A stretch of DNA of 64,000 nucleotides from assembly GCA_945900965.1 (NCBI GenBank), contig CAMDKM010000006.1, forward strand, positions 52,745-116,744, written 5' to 3'. The first letter of the stretch is position 1. Each line of letters starts with the position of its first letter. The stretch is from Bordetella parapertussis (lineage in GTDB: Bacteria; Pseudomonadota; Gammaproteobacteria; Burkholderiales; JACQAP01). A program made the position numbers and the translations under genes. Shown piece by piece: positions 1 through 7,430 of the stretch. A model generated the notes under the pieces. The model saw only the letters and a program-made list of their open reading frames with translations, made no database searches and was not told where the DNA came from.

Positions 1-97
1 CCATCAATGTAGGCCGCGCTGGCATGTCCTCGGGCGGGCGGGTGCGTGCAAACGCAGTACCAATTTCCTGCAGGACTTTTTGCCGCTCTTCACTCAT
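1..97 (-). CDS. N-terminal fragment of an unrecognised protein
   Basis: This is a reverse-strand reading frame whose ATG is at 97-95 and which runs off the left edge, so only about 32 residues are visible (starting MSEERQKVLQEIG). The fragment is charged and alpha-helical in character with no signal peptide. The coding strand diverges from phaP. I do not recognise the family from this short piece. Confidence 0.5.
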   Translation of the reverse strand, partial: MSEERQKVLQEIGTAFARTRPPEDMPARPTLM

Positions 98-196
98 CGC
101 TGTCCTCTGGTTGTTTCAACTTTCGGGTTTCAGCCTTGAAAAATAACAGGAAATTCGGATAAACATACAGTTTTGTTGCTCCGGTTCGTGAATTTA

Positions 197-207
197 TTGC
201 AATGCAA
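197..207. promoter_or_regulatory. Small palindrome upstream of phaP
   Basis: TTGCA-a-TGCAA is a perfect palindrome with a one-base centre in the AT-rich 98-456 stretch between the left-edge gene and phaP. Phasin genes are commonly repressed by PhaR, which binds TGC-rich palindromes, so this is a possible operator. It lies about 150 bases upstream of the predicted promoter, which weakens the case. Apart from this and the promoter I see nothing else in the 359-base gap. Confidence 0.2.
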
Positions 208-347
208 GCGGCATTCTATCGTCCGCGAATTGGTTGATAGCGATTACTCACACGACAATCACGCCCAATTAAATACATAAAAAACAGATAGTTATATTTG
301 TTCGCTCAATCGATGGTCGGAGACCTGTTAAAGGCGTGACAGAATGC

Positions 348-376
348 TTGACAAAAATGATGCACAGCAACAAAAT
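348..376 (+). promoter_or_regulatory. Sigma-70-type promoter for phaP
   Basis: A perfect -35 hexamer TTGACA at 348-353 is followed after 17 bases by CAAAAT at 371-376, which matches four of six -10 positions. The phasin ATG is about 80 bases further on. The call rests on hexamer matching only. Confidence 0.5.
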
Positions 377-456
377 GCGTCCAAGGGTTTGGTACGACAT
401 CGCTTCGAGATGGGGTGCCCCCGATATTCCCGTCAACCTTTAAGGAGCCAGAACAC

Positions 457-978
457 ATGATGACCGTTAATGAGCAGTTTGCAGCCCAGAACAAAGCTCA
501 AGTCGACAATTTCCTGTCGGCCTTTGGTATCGCCGCCGCCGGTATGGAGAAATTTGTGGAATTGCAGACCCAGGCCGCCAAAGCGACCTTTGCGGAGGCC
601 GCCCAGCACCTGAAGGCGCTGACCGAAGCCAAGGACGTGCAGGCATTCAGCGAAATGAATGCCAAGGTAGCGCAGCCTTCCGCCGAGAAATTCGCGGCGT
701 ACTCCCGCAATATCTATTCGATCGTCACCGAAACCGGCGCGAGCTTCAGCAAGCTGGTTGAAACCCAAGTCGGCGAATTCAACAAGAATCTGGTCACGAT
801 CCTGGATCAGGCCGCCAAGAATGCGCCCGCCGGTTCCGAGTCGGCCATTTCTGCTTTCAAGACCTCGATCGCTGTGGCAAATCAGGCTTACGACGCATTT
901 TCCAAGTCGGCAAAACAAATGACCGAGACCGCTGAAGCGGCCGTCAATTCGACCGCATCGCGCAAGAAAGCCGCCTAA
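457..978 (+). CDS. phaP: Phasin family protein (PHA granule-associated)
   Basis: The protein has about 173 residues and is almost wholly helical, with no signal peptide and no cysteine. It shows the phasin pattern: NEQF near the start, F-x-E/K-x-L-V-E-x-Q repeats in the middle, and an Ala/Lys-rich C-terminus ending RKKAA. Phasins coat polyhydroxyalkanoate granules and control their size. The ATG at 457 (or 460) is chosen because AAGGAG lies at 442-447; an in-frame start at 415 lies upstream of that site. A strong terminator follows, so it is probably transcribed alone. The convergent neighbour phaB fits a PHA role. No PHA synthase is in the window. Confidence 0.9.
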   Translation: MMTVNEQFAAQNKAQVDNFLSAFGIAAAGMEKFVELQTQAAKATFAEAAQHLKALTEAKDVQAFSEMNAKVAQPSAEKFAAYSRNIYSIVTETGASFSKLVETQVGEFNKNLVTILDQAAKNAPAGSESAISAFKTSIAVANQAYDAFSKSAKQMTETAEAAVNSTASRKKAA

Positions 979-1014
979 AGAAATTACCCTTCCACGCCGG
1001 ATAGATGGGCGCGC

Positions 1015-1045
1015 AAAAGGCCTCGGTGAAAACCGGGGCCTTTTT
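1015..1045 (+). terminator. Rho-independent terminator after phaP
   Basis: An A-rich run precedes a GC-rich stem (GGCC-t-CGGT / ACCG-g-GGCC, one mismatched pair) with a GAAA loop, followed directly by TTTTTG. It lies 37 bases after the phaP stop. Confidence 0.85.
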
Positions 1046-1082
1046 GTTTTGGTACTTCAACGGAGGAATTCCGACGAATGAC

Positions 1083-1247
1083 CCTAAAAACCGCACCACA
1101 GAGGCACAGAGACACCGAGAAGAACAATATATCAATCAGTTGTCATGCCAGCAGTGTTCACCATTTCGGTGAGTGCACGGATAGAAGCAACAATTTGTTT
1201 TTTCTCGGTGTTCTCGGAACCTCTGTGGTTCAACTGCTTTTTCTAGG
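1083..1247. repeat. Family-1 inverted-repeat element, copy A
   Basis: The left arm starts CCTAAAAACCGC and continues with iterated CACAGAG/CACCGAG units. The right arm is the approximate reverse complement (CTCGGTG, CCTCTGTGG) and ends CTGCTTTTTCTAGG. The centre has a small hairpin TCACC-atttc-GGTGA at 1158-1172. It fills the space between the convergent phaP and phaB. It is almost the exact reverse complement of copy E near 43.1 kb, with about a dozen mismatches over roughly 165 bases counted by eye. Confidence 0.85.
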
Positions 1248-1277
1248 ATGACAGGGAACAGGGAGTCCTTTCTTAGA

Positions 1278-2015
1278 CTAGCCCATATGTAACCCACCGT
1301 TTAGCGAGAAGTCCGCACCCGTGGCAAACCCCGCCATGTCGGAGGCAATCCAGCCGACGATGGAGGCGATTTCTTCCGGGGTCCCAAGGCGCTTGACCGG
1401 AATCGTGGCAACGATTTTTTCCAGCACTTCCGGGCGCACGGCCTTGACCATGTCGGTGCCAATATAGCCGGGCGACACGGTGTTGACCGTAATTCCTTTT
1501 GCGGCGACTTCTTGGGCCAACGCCATGGTAAAACCGTGTAGCCCAGCCTTGGCAGTGGAATAGTTGGTCTGACCGAACTGACCTTTCTGACCGTTGACCG
1601 AGGAAATGCTGACGATCCGCCCCCAACCGCGATCAAGCATGTCCTGAATCACCTGGCGGGTGACGTTGAACAGGCTGTTGAGATTGGTGTTGATCACGGT
1701 CTGCCAGTCCTCGCGGCTCATTTTTCTGAACAGGCCGTCCCGAGTCACGCCCGCATTGTTGATCAGCACGTCTACCGGACCGTGTTCGGTTTTTACCTTG
1801 GCGAAGGCGGCCACGGTCGAGTCCCAGTCGGCCACGTTGCCCACCGAGGTATAAAAAGTGTATCCCAGTTTTTTCTGCTCCTCGATCCAGCTTACATGGT
1901 CGCGAGTCGGCCCGCAGCCGGCGATCACTTTGAACCCATCCGTATGAAGTTTCTGGCAAATTGAAGTACCGATACCCCCCATTCCGCCAGTGACATAAGC
2001 AATCTTCTGTGACAT
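1278..2015 (-). CDS. phaB: Acetoacetyl-CoA reductase (NADPH), SDR family
   Basis: The 245-residue classical short-chain dehydrogenase reduces acetoacetyl-CoA to (R)-3-hydroxybutyryl-CoA, the monomer for polyhydroxybutyrate. It has the Rossmann motif TGGMGGIG near residue 11, NNAG near residue 88, the catalytic Ser in SISSVNG and the YxxxK pair in YSTAK. The GQFGQTNYS stretch is typical of PhaB rather than FabG. The start at 2015 has GGAGG about eight bases upstream, whereas a longer frame from 2096 lacks one. It converges with phaP. FabG-like use cannot be fully excluded. Confidence 0.92.
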   Translation of the reverse strand: MSQKIAYVTGGMGGIGTSICQKLHTDGFKVIAGCGPTRDHVSWIEEQKKLGYTFYTSVGNVADWDSTVAAFAKVKTEHGPVDVLINNAGVTRDGLFRKMSREDWQTVINTNLNSLFNVTRQVIQDMLDRGWGRIVSISSVNGQKGQFGQTNYSTAKAGLHGFTMALAQEVAAKGITVNTVSPGYIGTDMVKAVRPEVLEKIVATIPVKRLGTPEEIASIVGWIASDMAGFATGADFSLNGGLHMG

Positions 2016-2222
2016 TTTTTTTGCCTCCGTGACATGAAGTGCGATTGGCGTAACGCCCGACTGAGCCTTACGGTAAGCACCATACTCCCAAGGCACCGTT
2101 CGGCGCTACATGACGCCAAACTTCCGATTGGACAGCCCGCTCTCTGAACCGGTTGTCAGCCGACGGAAAATCTCGGATCATGCCGAGCGTTGTCTAAAAT
2201 CAATACCGGAGGAAGAGGCACC

Positions 2223-3314
2223 ATGAAAGCGTCAAAGGTTCCATTGTTGTTGGGATGCGGGGTGGCACTGGCCACTGTTGTCACCGTGTTGTTCGCCGGG
2301 GTCAGGGAGATGCCGGCCAAAAAGGGCAGCGATGCCGATCTGCTCAATCGCGCCAAGGCGATTTTCCAGCCGTTGCCGGAAAATGCTGCCACGTCCGAGC
2401 GTCCTATCACGCCGGAAAAAGTGGCCTTGGGCAGGGCTTTGTTTTTCGAGTCGCGGGTGTCGACCGACGGCAAACAATCCTGTGGCGAGTGCCATCAGCC
2501 CATGTTTTACGGCACCGATGCGCTGCCACGCACGGTAGGCAATAGCGGCAAGGTGCTGCCCCGCAATGTGCCAACGGTGTTCAACACCGCGTTGCAGTTC
2601 AAGCAGCACTATGGCGGCAACCGGATGGATGTCGAGGAACAGGCGCTCAAGGCGCTGATCAGCCCATTTGCCTACGGCAACAAGGATTACGCCGCTGCGG
2701 AAGCCAGACTGCGCGCGATTGCCGGCTATCGTCCGATGTTCGAAAAAGCCTTTCCGGGTGAAACGGAGCCCGTGACCGCCGAGAACTGGAGCAAGGCGAT
2801 CGGTGCCTATGAACGGGTGCTGTTGACTCCGGCACCCTTTGACCGTTTTCTGCAAGGCGACGTAGCCGCATTGAGCCCCCAGGCCAAGCAGGGGCTGGAC
2901 AAGTTCATGAGCTTCGGCTGCACCGGTTGCCACAGCGGCGTGGTGATGGGCGGGCAGATGTTTCAGAAATTCGGCATCACCCAGGAGTACTGGACGTTGA
3001 CCGGGAGCGTGGAAATCGATTTGCTCAAGGGACGCGACAAGGGCAAGTTCCATGACTCCAAGGACGAGTCCGATGCCTTCATGTTCAAGGTCCAGCAGTT
3101 GCGCAACGTTGCGGTGACGCCGCCGTATTTTCACGATGGTTCCGTGGCGAAGCTGGAAGACGCTGTGCGCATCATGGCCAAGCTGCAATTGGGGCGCGAT
3201 CTGAGCGATGGCGAAATCGCCGACATCGTGGCCTTCCTGGAGAGTCTGACCGGCGAAGTCCCGGCCCAGTTTGCCAGTGTGCCGAGCCTGCCCGTGGCGC
3301 CGTACAGGAACTGA
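2223..3314 (+). CDS. Di-heme cytochrome c peroxidase (CcpA/MauG family)
   Basis: The protein has about 363 residues. An N-terminal signal or anchor segment (residues 5-26) is followed by two heme-attachment motifs, CGECH at 87-91 and CTGCH at 233-237. This spacing is that of bacterial di-heme peroxidases, which reduce H2O2 in the periplasm with electrons from small cytochromes c. The start at 2223 has GGAGG ten bases upstream; a further upstream ATG at 2190 precedes that site. The dehydrogenase gene follows after only five bases, so the two are probably co-transcribed. A MauG-like role in cofactor maturation is possible but there is no mau neighbour. Confidence 0.88.
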   Translation: MKASKVPLLLGCGVALATVVTVLFAGVREMPAKKGSDADLLNRAKAIFQPLPENAATSERPITPEKVALGRALFFESRVSTDGKQSCGECHQPMFYGTDALPRTVGNSGKVLPRNVPTVFNTALQFKQHYGGNRMDVEEQALKALISPFAYGNKDYAAAEARLRAIAGYRPMFEKAFPGETEPVTAENWSKAIGAYERVLLTPAPFDRFLQGDVAALSPQAKQGLDKFMSFGCTGCHSGVVMGGQMFQKFGITQEYWTLTGSVEIDLLKGRDKGKFHDSKDESDAFMFKVQQLRNVAVTPPYFHDGSVAKLEDAVRIMAKLQLGRDLSDGEIADIVAFLESLTGEVPAQFASVPSLPVAPYRN

Positions 3315-3319
3315 GCGGA

Positions 3320-4378
3320 ATGAAAACTCAAAAAATCGCCGTCATTGCCGGCGATGGCATCGGCAAGGAAGTCATGCCCGAGGGCGTGCGGGTGGTGGAA
3401 GCGGCGGCACGCAAATTTGGCCTGCCGCTGCAGCTCGATCATTTCGGCTGGAATTGCGACAACTACGACAAACACGGCTGGTGGATGCCGCCGGACTGGC
3501 GCGAAAAAATCGGCGCCCACGATTGCATCTACTTTGGCGCCACCGGCTGGCCGGCGCGCATTCCTGATCATGTTTCCCTGTGGGATTCGCTGATGAAATT
3601 CCGCAAGGGATTTGATCAGTACGTCAATCTGCGCCCGGTGCGGTTGATGCCCGGAATCGCCTGCCCGCTGGTTGGGCGCAAGGTCGGCGATATCGATTAT
3701 TACGTGGTGCGGGAAAACACCGAAGGCGAATATTCCTCGGTGGGCGGGCGCATGTTCGAGGGCACCGAGCGTGAGACGGTGGTCCAGCAATCGACGTTTA
3801 CCCGCAAGGGCGTGGACCGGATCATGAAATTCGCCTTCGAGCTGGCTACCAAACGGGCGCGCAAGTCGGTTACCTCCTGCACCAAATCGAACGGTCTGGC
3901 GATCATCATGCCCTACTGGGATGAGCGCTTCGCGGCGATGAGCAAGAGTTATCCCGCCATCAAAACCAGTCAATATCACGTGGATGGCTTGACGATTCAG
4001 CTCATCCTCAATCCCCAGCGCTTCGACGTGATCGTGGCCTCCAATCTGTTTGGCGACATCATCTCCGACATCGGCCCGGCCACCACCGGAACGATTGGCA
4101 TCGCGCCCTCGGCCAATATCAATCCGGAGCGCACCGCACCTTCGCTGTTCGAGCCGGTGCACGGCTCCGCTCCCGATATCTACGGTAAAAAAATCGCCAA
4201 CCCGATTGGCCAGATCTGGTCCGGCGCGATGATGCTGGAGCACCTCGGACATGCCGAGGCGGGGGCGGCCATCGTAAAAGCGATCGAAAAGGTGCTGGAT
4301 GGCGGGCCGCGCACGCCGGATCTCGGCGGCAAAGCCAATACCGAGGACGTCGGCAAAGCCATCGCCGCGGCACTTTGA
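3320..4378 (+). CDS. Tartrate/D-malate dehydrogenase-type, IPMDH superfamily
   Basis: This 352-residue beta-decarboxylating dehydrogenase starts with the family hallmark IAVIAGDGIGKEV. It also has NLRPVR for the substrate carboxylate, the VRENTEGEYS loop, and the metal-binding SNLFGDIISDIG stretch followed by GIAPSANINP and EPVHGSAPDI. The ENTEGEYS loop and the length suit tartrate dehydrogenase (TtuC) or D-malate dehydrogenase (DmlA) better than LeuB. It would oxidise a 2-hydroxy-dicarboxylate with NAD. It is five bases downstream of the peroxidase gene. Substrate cannot be settled by reading. Confidence 0.82.
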   Translation: MKTQKIAVIAGDGIGKEVMPEGVRVVEAAARKFGLPLQLDHFGWNCDNYDKHGWWMPPDWREKIGAHDCIYFGATGWPARIPDHVSLWDSLMKFRKGFDQYVNLRPVRLMPGIACPLVGRKVGDIDYYVVRENTEGEYSSVGGRMFEGTERETVVQQSTFTRKGVDRIMKFAFELATKRARKSVTSCTKSNGLAIIMPYWDERFAAMSKSYPAIKTSQYHVDGLTIQLILNPQRFDVIVASNLFGDIISDIGPATTGTIGIAPSANINPERTAPSLFEPVHGSAPDIYGKKIANPIGQIWSGAMMLEHLGHAEAGAAIVKAIEKVLDGGPRTPDLGGKANTEDVGKAIAAAL

Positions 4379-4385
4379 GTTATCG

Positions 4386-4411
4386 GGCCCGGGTCAACTA
4401 TGACCCGGGCC
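4386..4411. terminator. 11-bp perfect hairpin between convergent genes
   Basis: GGCCCGGGTCA pairs perfectly with TGACCCGGGCC across an ACTA loop. The hairpin sits eight bases after the stop of the dehydrogenase gene and contains the stop codon (TCA on the plus strand, 4394-4396) of the convergent membrane protein gene. There is no T-run on either side, so it may block transcription by structure or stabilise 3' ends rather than act as a classical terminator. Confidence 0.5.
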
Positions 4412-4984
4412 GGCAGTGTTTGCGCCGCGCAATACCAGCACTCGGACCACGAGCCCGACGCCGACCACCATCAATACCATTCCGCACCACGCCAGCCACA
4501 TCACCGGCACCAGGACCCGCGACCGAATTTCCAGCTTCACTCGGCTGATTTCCAGTGCCGGCCTGCCAACTTCCTCCAGCAGCAGCACGTACCGGCCGGC
4601 GTAGGGAACCTCCACGGAATCGATGCGTGCGGCCAATGTGCCGTCGCCACCGATGCGGAGATTTCGCGTTACTACAGTCGCCTCGCCTTCCAGAACGCTG
4701 AACTGATACTGATTGGCCTGCGGACCATCGCCTGAACTGGCTGGTTCGAAAGTGAGAAGGATTCGATAGCGATTCAGCGCCGGATCAAGGTTCACGGTTT
4801 GCGGCTTGTATCCCATTCCACTCCGAAATCTCAGAATTGCGCCATCGGGCAATTTCCAGCGCTCGGCGCGCTCGCTCAGCACGTATGTTTCGGCTTCGCC
4901 TCCGCTCCAGTACTCGCAATAGGCCAGGTAACCGGGGCCCATCAGCAATCCAAGAACGATCAGCAGTATGGCCTTGGAATTCAC
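4394..4984 (-). CDS. Hypothetical membrane protein with two TM segments
   Basis: The 196-residue protein has a hydrophobic N-terminal segment (residues 5-22), an extracytoplasmic beta-rich domain of about 130 residues, and a second membrane helix near residues 155-185, then a short Arg-containing tail. The domain looks like a beta-sandwich (alternating hydrophobics in RYRILLTFEPA and GRYVLLLEEVG). I do not recognise a family. It is convergent with the dehydrogenase gene, and its stop codon lies inside the shared hairpin. Confidence 0.65.
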   Translation of the reverse strand: MNSKAILLIVLGLLMGPGYLAYCEYWSGGEAETYVLSERAERWKLPDGAILRFRSGMGYKPQTVNLDPALNRYRILLTFEPASSGDGPQANQYQFSVLEGEATVVTRNLRIGGDGTLAARIDSVEVPYAGRYVLLLEEVGRPALEISRVKLEIRSRVLVPVMWLAWCGMVLMVVGVGLVVRVLVLRGANTAGPGHS

Positions 4985-5249
4985 GTACTCATGTCCTATT
5001 CAATGTTTCAGGTTGGTGCGTGAATCGATTGGCTGCACGGATTCGGTGCGGGGAGAGATATTGTCGCTTGGCGCAAGACATGGATTAAACTAGGTTATCG
5101 CTGAAGAGCCGGATGGCATGGCGATTGCGATGACGCAAGGCCGGCTGAAGGCGATACTGGCAAGCAATACAAACGAAGCGACGAGGCGGACGGGCACGTC
5201 TGCAAGCGTCCTGAAACCCGAACCGAAGTATTCATTTAAAGAGGCAACC

Positions 5250-6416
5250 ATGACCCGAAAAACAATTCGATTGTCTGTCGGCGCTTTGCTGACGGGAGTA
5301 TTTCTTAGCAGCACGGCCGTCTTGGGCGAGGACGTCATCAGGATAGGAATCCCCGTGGGGTTGAGCGGTGCGAACAGTGTAGTGGCTCCCTCGGTCGTGC
5401 AATCGGCCGAACTCGCGGCCGAAGAGATCAATGCCAAGGGCGGCATTCTCGGCAAAAAAGTAGTGCTGGAAGTGGCCGACGATGGCAGCGGCGCCGCCGG
5501 GGCGCAAAAAGCCTTCGACTCGCTGATCTTCCAGAAGAAGGTGAACGTGTTGATCTCCATGGAAACCAGCGCGGCGCGCAATGCCGGATTGCCGATCGTC
5601 ACGCGCGGCAAGACACCCTTCATTTATACCTCGTTCTACGAAGGCCGTTCCTGCAACAAGTATCTCTACGTCAATGCCTGGGTGCCGGATCAGCAGGTGG
5701 CGCCGATCGTCGATTATTTTGCCAAGAATTACAAGGCCAAGACCTTTTTTCTGGTCGGCAGCGATTATGCGTTCGGGCGCGGCATGCTCGAATTCACCCG
5801 TGGCTACATCCAGAAAACCGGCGGCAAAGTGCTCGGCGAAGAATACCTGCCGATGGACGGCTCGGACTGGACGTCGATCATCAGCAAGTTGAAATCTTCC
5901 GGCGCGGAAGCCCTCATCACCTCGACGGCCGGCGGTGCGCCGAATGTCACGCTGACCAAGCAGTTGCGCGCGGCCGGCGTGAAAATTCCCTACGGCAATC
6001 TGGCGGTGGATGAAGGCACGGCTAAAAGCATGGGCTCAGATGCCGACGGGATCTTCATTTCGGGTTCTTACTTCACCAACATCGATTCGCCGAAGAACAA
6101 GGAGTTTCTGGCGGCAATGCAGAAGAAATTCGGCGCCAACCTGAAAACGCCAAACGACTTGTCCGTTCCCCAGTACGAAGGCGTGTACGCCTACAAGCTG
6201 GCGGTGGAAAAGGCTGGCTCGACCGATGCCGACAAGGTGATTGCCGCATTGGCGGAGGTATCTTTCGAGGGTCCGCGCGGCGTGATCAAGATGAACAAAC
6301 AGCGCCACGCCCCGTTGACCATGTACCTTGGCCAGGTGCAGAAGGACGGCAACGTAAAAATGCTCGCAACCTTCAAGGACGTCGATCCCGGCGATCAGTG
6401 TCCGAATCTGAAATAA
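5250..6416 (+). CDS. Branched-chain-type ABC substrate-binding protein
   Basis: The 388-residue periplasmic binding protein (type 1, Peripla_BP_6/LivJ-like) has a signal peptide in residues 1-25 ending near VLGED. The start of the mature domain, IRIGIPVGLSGANSVVAPS, and the VVLEVADDGSGAAGAQKAF stretch are typical. The ATG at 5250 is chosen for the signal peptide and AGAGG upstream; a longer frame from 5118 has no such support. It opens the co-directional run that ends with the amidase and nitrilase genes, so the ligand is more likely an amide or ureide than an amino acid. A family-2 repeat separates it from livH. Confidence 0.88.
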   Translation: MTRKTIRLSVGALLTGVFLSSTAVLGEDVIRIGIPVGLSGANSVVAPSVVQSAELAAEEINAKGGILGKKVVLEVADDGSGAAGAQKAFDSLIFQKKVNVLISMETSAARNAGLPIVTRGKTPFIYTSFYEGRSCNKYLYVNAWVPDQQVAPIVDYFAKNYKAKTFFLVGSDYAFGRGMLEFTRGYIQKTGGKVLGEEYLPMDGSDWTSIISKLKSSGAEALITSTAGGAPNVTLTKQLRAAGVKIPYGNLAVDEGTAKSMGSDADGIFISGSYFTNIDSPKNKEFLAAMQKKFGANLKTPNDLSVPQYEGVYAYKLAVEKAGSTDADKVIAALAEVSFEGPRGVIKMNKQRHAPLTMYLGQVQKDGNVKMLATFKDVDPGDQCPNLK

Positions 6417-6420
6417 ACGT

Positions 6421-6596
6421 GAGGCGCGAGGAGTGAGGAGTGAGGGGTAAGGAGTGAAAGGCGTCATACCAGTGTGAGGGGCGTGGGAATCGGACTGCCG
6501 CGCCGTTGAGGGCGACGTTTTGTTTTTCACCCTTCACCCTTCACGCATTCCCCCTTCATTTCTCGCCCCTCGTTCCTCGTCCCTCGACCCTGAATC
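6421..6596. repeat. Family-2 inverted-repeat element, copy I
   Basis: The left arm is iterated GAGGAGTGAGG-like heptads. The right arm is iterated CACCCTT and CTCGCCCCTCGTTCCTCG units, the approximate complement. The element begins five bases after the binding-protein stop and ends on the base before the GTG start of livH, leaving no normal Shine-Dalgarno sequence there. Confidence 0.8.
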
Positions 6597-7430
6597 GTGT
6601 CCACGATTCTCGACATTATCACCACCGCCGCGATCCTCTACGGCGTCGCGGCGGGGTTGTTGATCATCTTTGGTGTCATGAAGATCATCAACTTCGCCCA
6701 TGGCGGTTTTTTGACCATCGGTGGTTATTCCGCGTTGTTGATTACCAATCTCGGCTTAAACCCCTGGTGGTCAGTGCCCTGCGCATTTGTCATCGGCGTG
6801 GTGTGCGGGATGATCATCGAGCGGCTGGTCATGAAACCGCTGTACGCGCGTCCGCTGGACGCGATACTGGCCACCTGGGGGCTGGGCATCATCATCGGTC
6901 AACTGATCACGCTGGCCTTTGGGCGTGAAGTGCAGTTTGTCCAGAGCCCGGTCACGGGGACCATTGATTTGCTGGACGGCTCGTATTCCCTGTACCGGCT
7001 TTTGCTGGTCGGGTTCGCCTTTGCCGTGGCGCTGGTATTGGCTGTGATTCTCAACGGCACGCGTCTGGGCCTCGTCACGCGGGCAGTCATCATGAACGAG
7101 AATCTGGCGCGCGGGCTGGGGATCAACAGCGGCCTGGTGCGTTTTGCGACCTTTTCCCTTGGGGCGGGGCTCGCCAGTCTGGCCGGTGCCTTGATCACGC
7201 CGCTGTCGAGCGTGGATCCGGCAATGGGGGTGCCCTGGCTGATCAATGCTTTCATGCTGGTGATGGTATCCGGTGTGTCGCTCGTGAGTCTGGCGGTGGC
7301 CTGCTTGGTGCTCGGCGGTGCGCAGGTGTTGGTGAGCTCTTGGGGCAATCCCATTCTCGGCGGACTTACCATCGTGGTGCTGGCCGCCGTGGTGCTTCGG
7401 CTGCGGCCGCAAGGGTTTGGCCGTGGCTGA
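6597..7430 (+). CDS. livH: Branched-chain-type ABC permease LivH
   Basis: The 277-residue multi-pass inner-membrane permease has the LivH signature: an early YG-x-x-AGLLIIFGVMKIINFAHG stretch at about residues 16-38 and the EAA-like loop near GLGINSGLVR. It forms the translocation pore with LivM. The GTG at 6597 is the only start that keeps the first membrane helix. It directly follows the repeat, and the preceding bases (CCCTGAATC) offer no Shine-Dalgarno match. Its 3' end overlaps the next gene, which indicates translational coupling. Confidence 0.9.
   Translation: MSTILDIITTAAILYGVAAGLLIIFGVMKIINFAHGGFLTIGGYSALLITNLGLNPWWSVPCAFVIGVVCGMIIERLVMKPLYARPLDAILATWGLGIIIGQLITLAFGREVQFVQSPVTGTIDLLDGSYSLYRLLLVGFAFAVALVLAVILNGTRLGLVTRAVIMNENLARGLGINSGLVRFATFSLGAGLASLAGALITPLSSVDPAMGVPWLINAFMLVMVSGVSLVSLAVACLVLGGAQVLVSSWGNPILGGLTIVVLAAVVLRLRPQGFGRG

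Noticed and set aside
2232..3188. 318-codon open frame antisense to the cytochrome c peroxidase gene
   Set aside because: The sense frame has a signal segment and two heme motifs; the antisense product is His/Gln/Arg-rich and unlike any protein.
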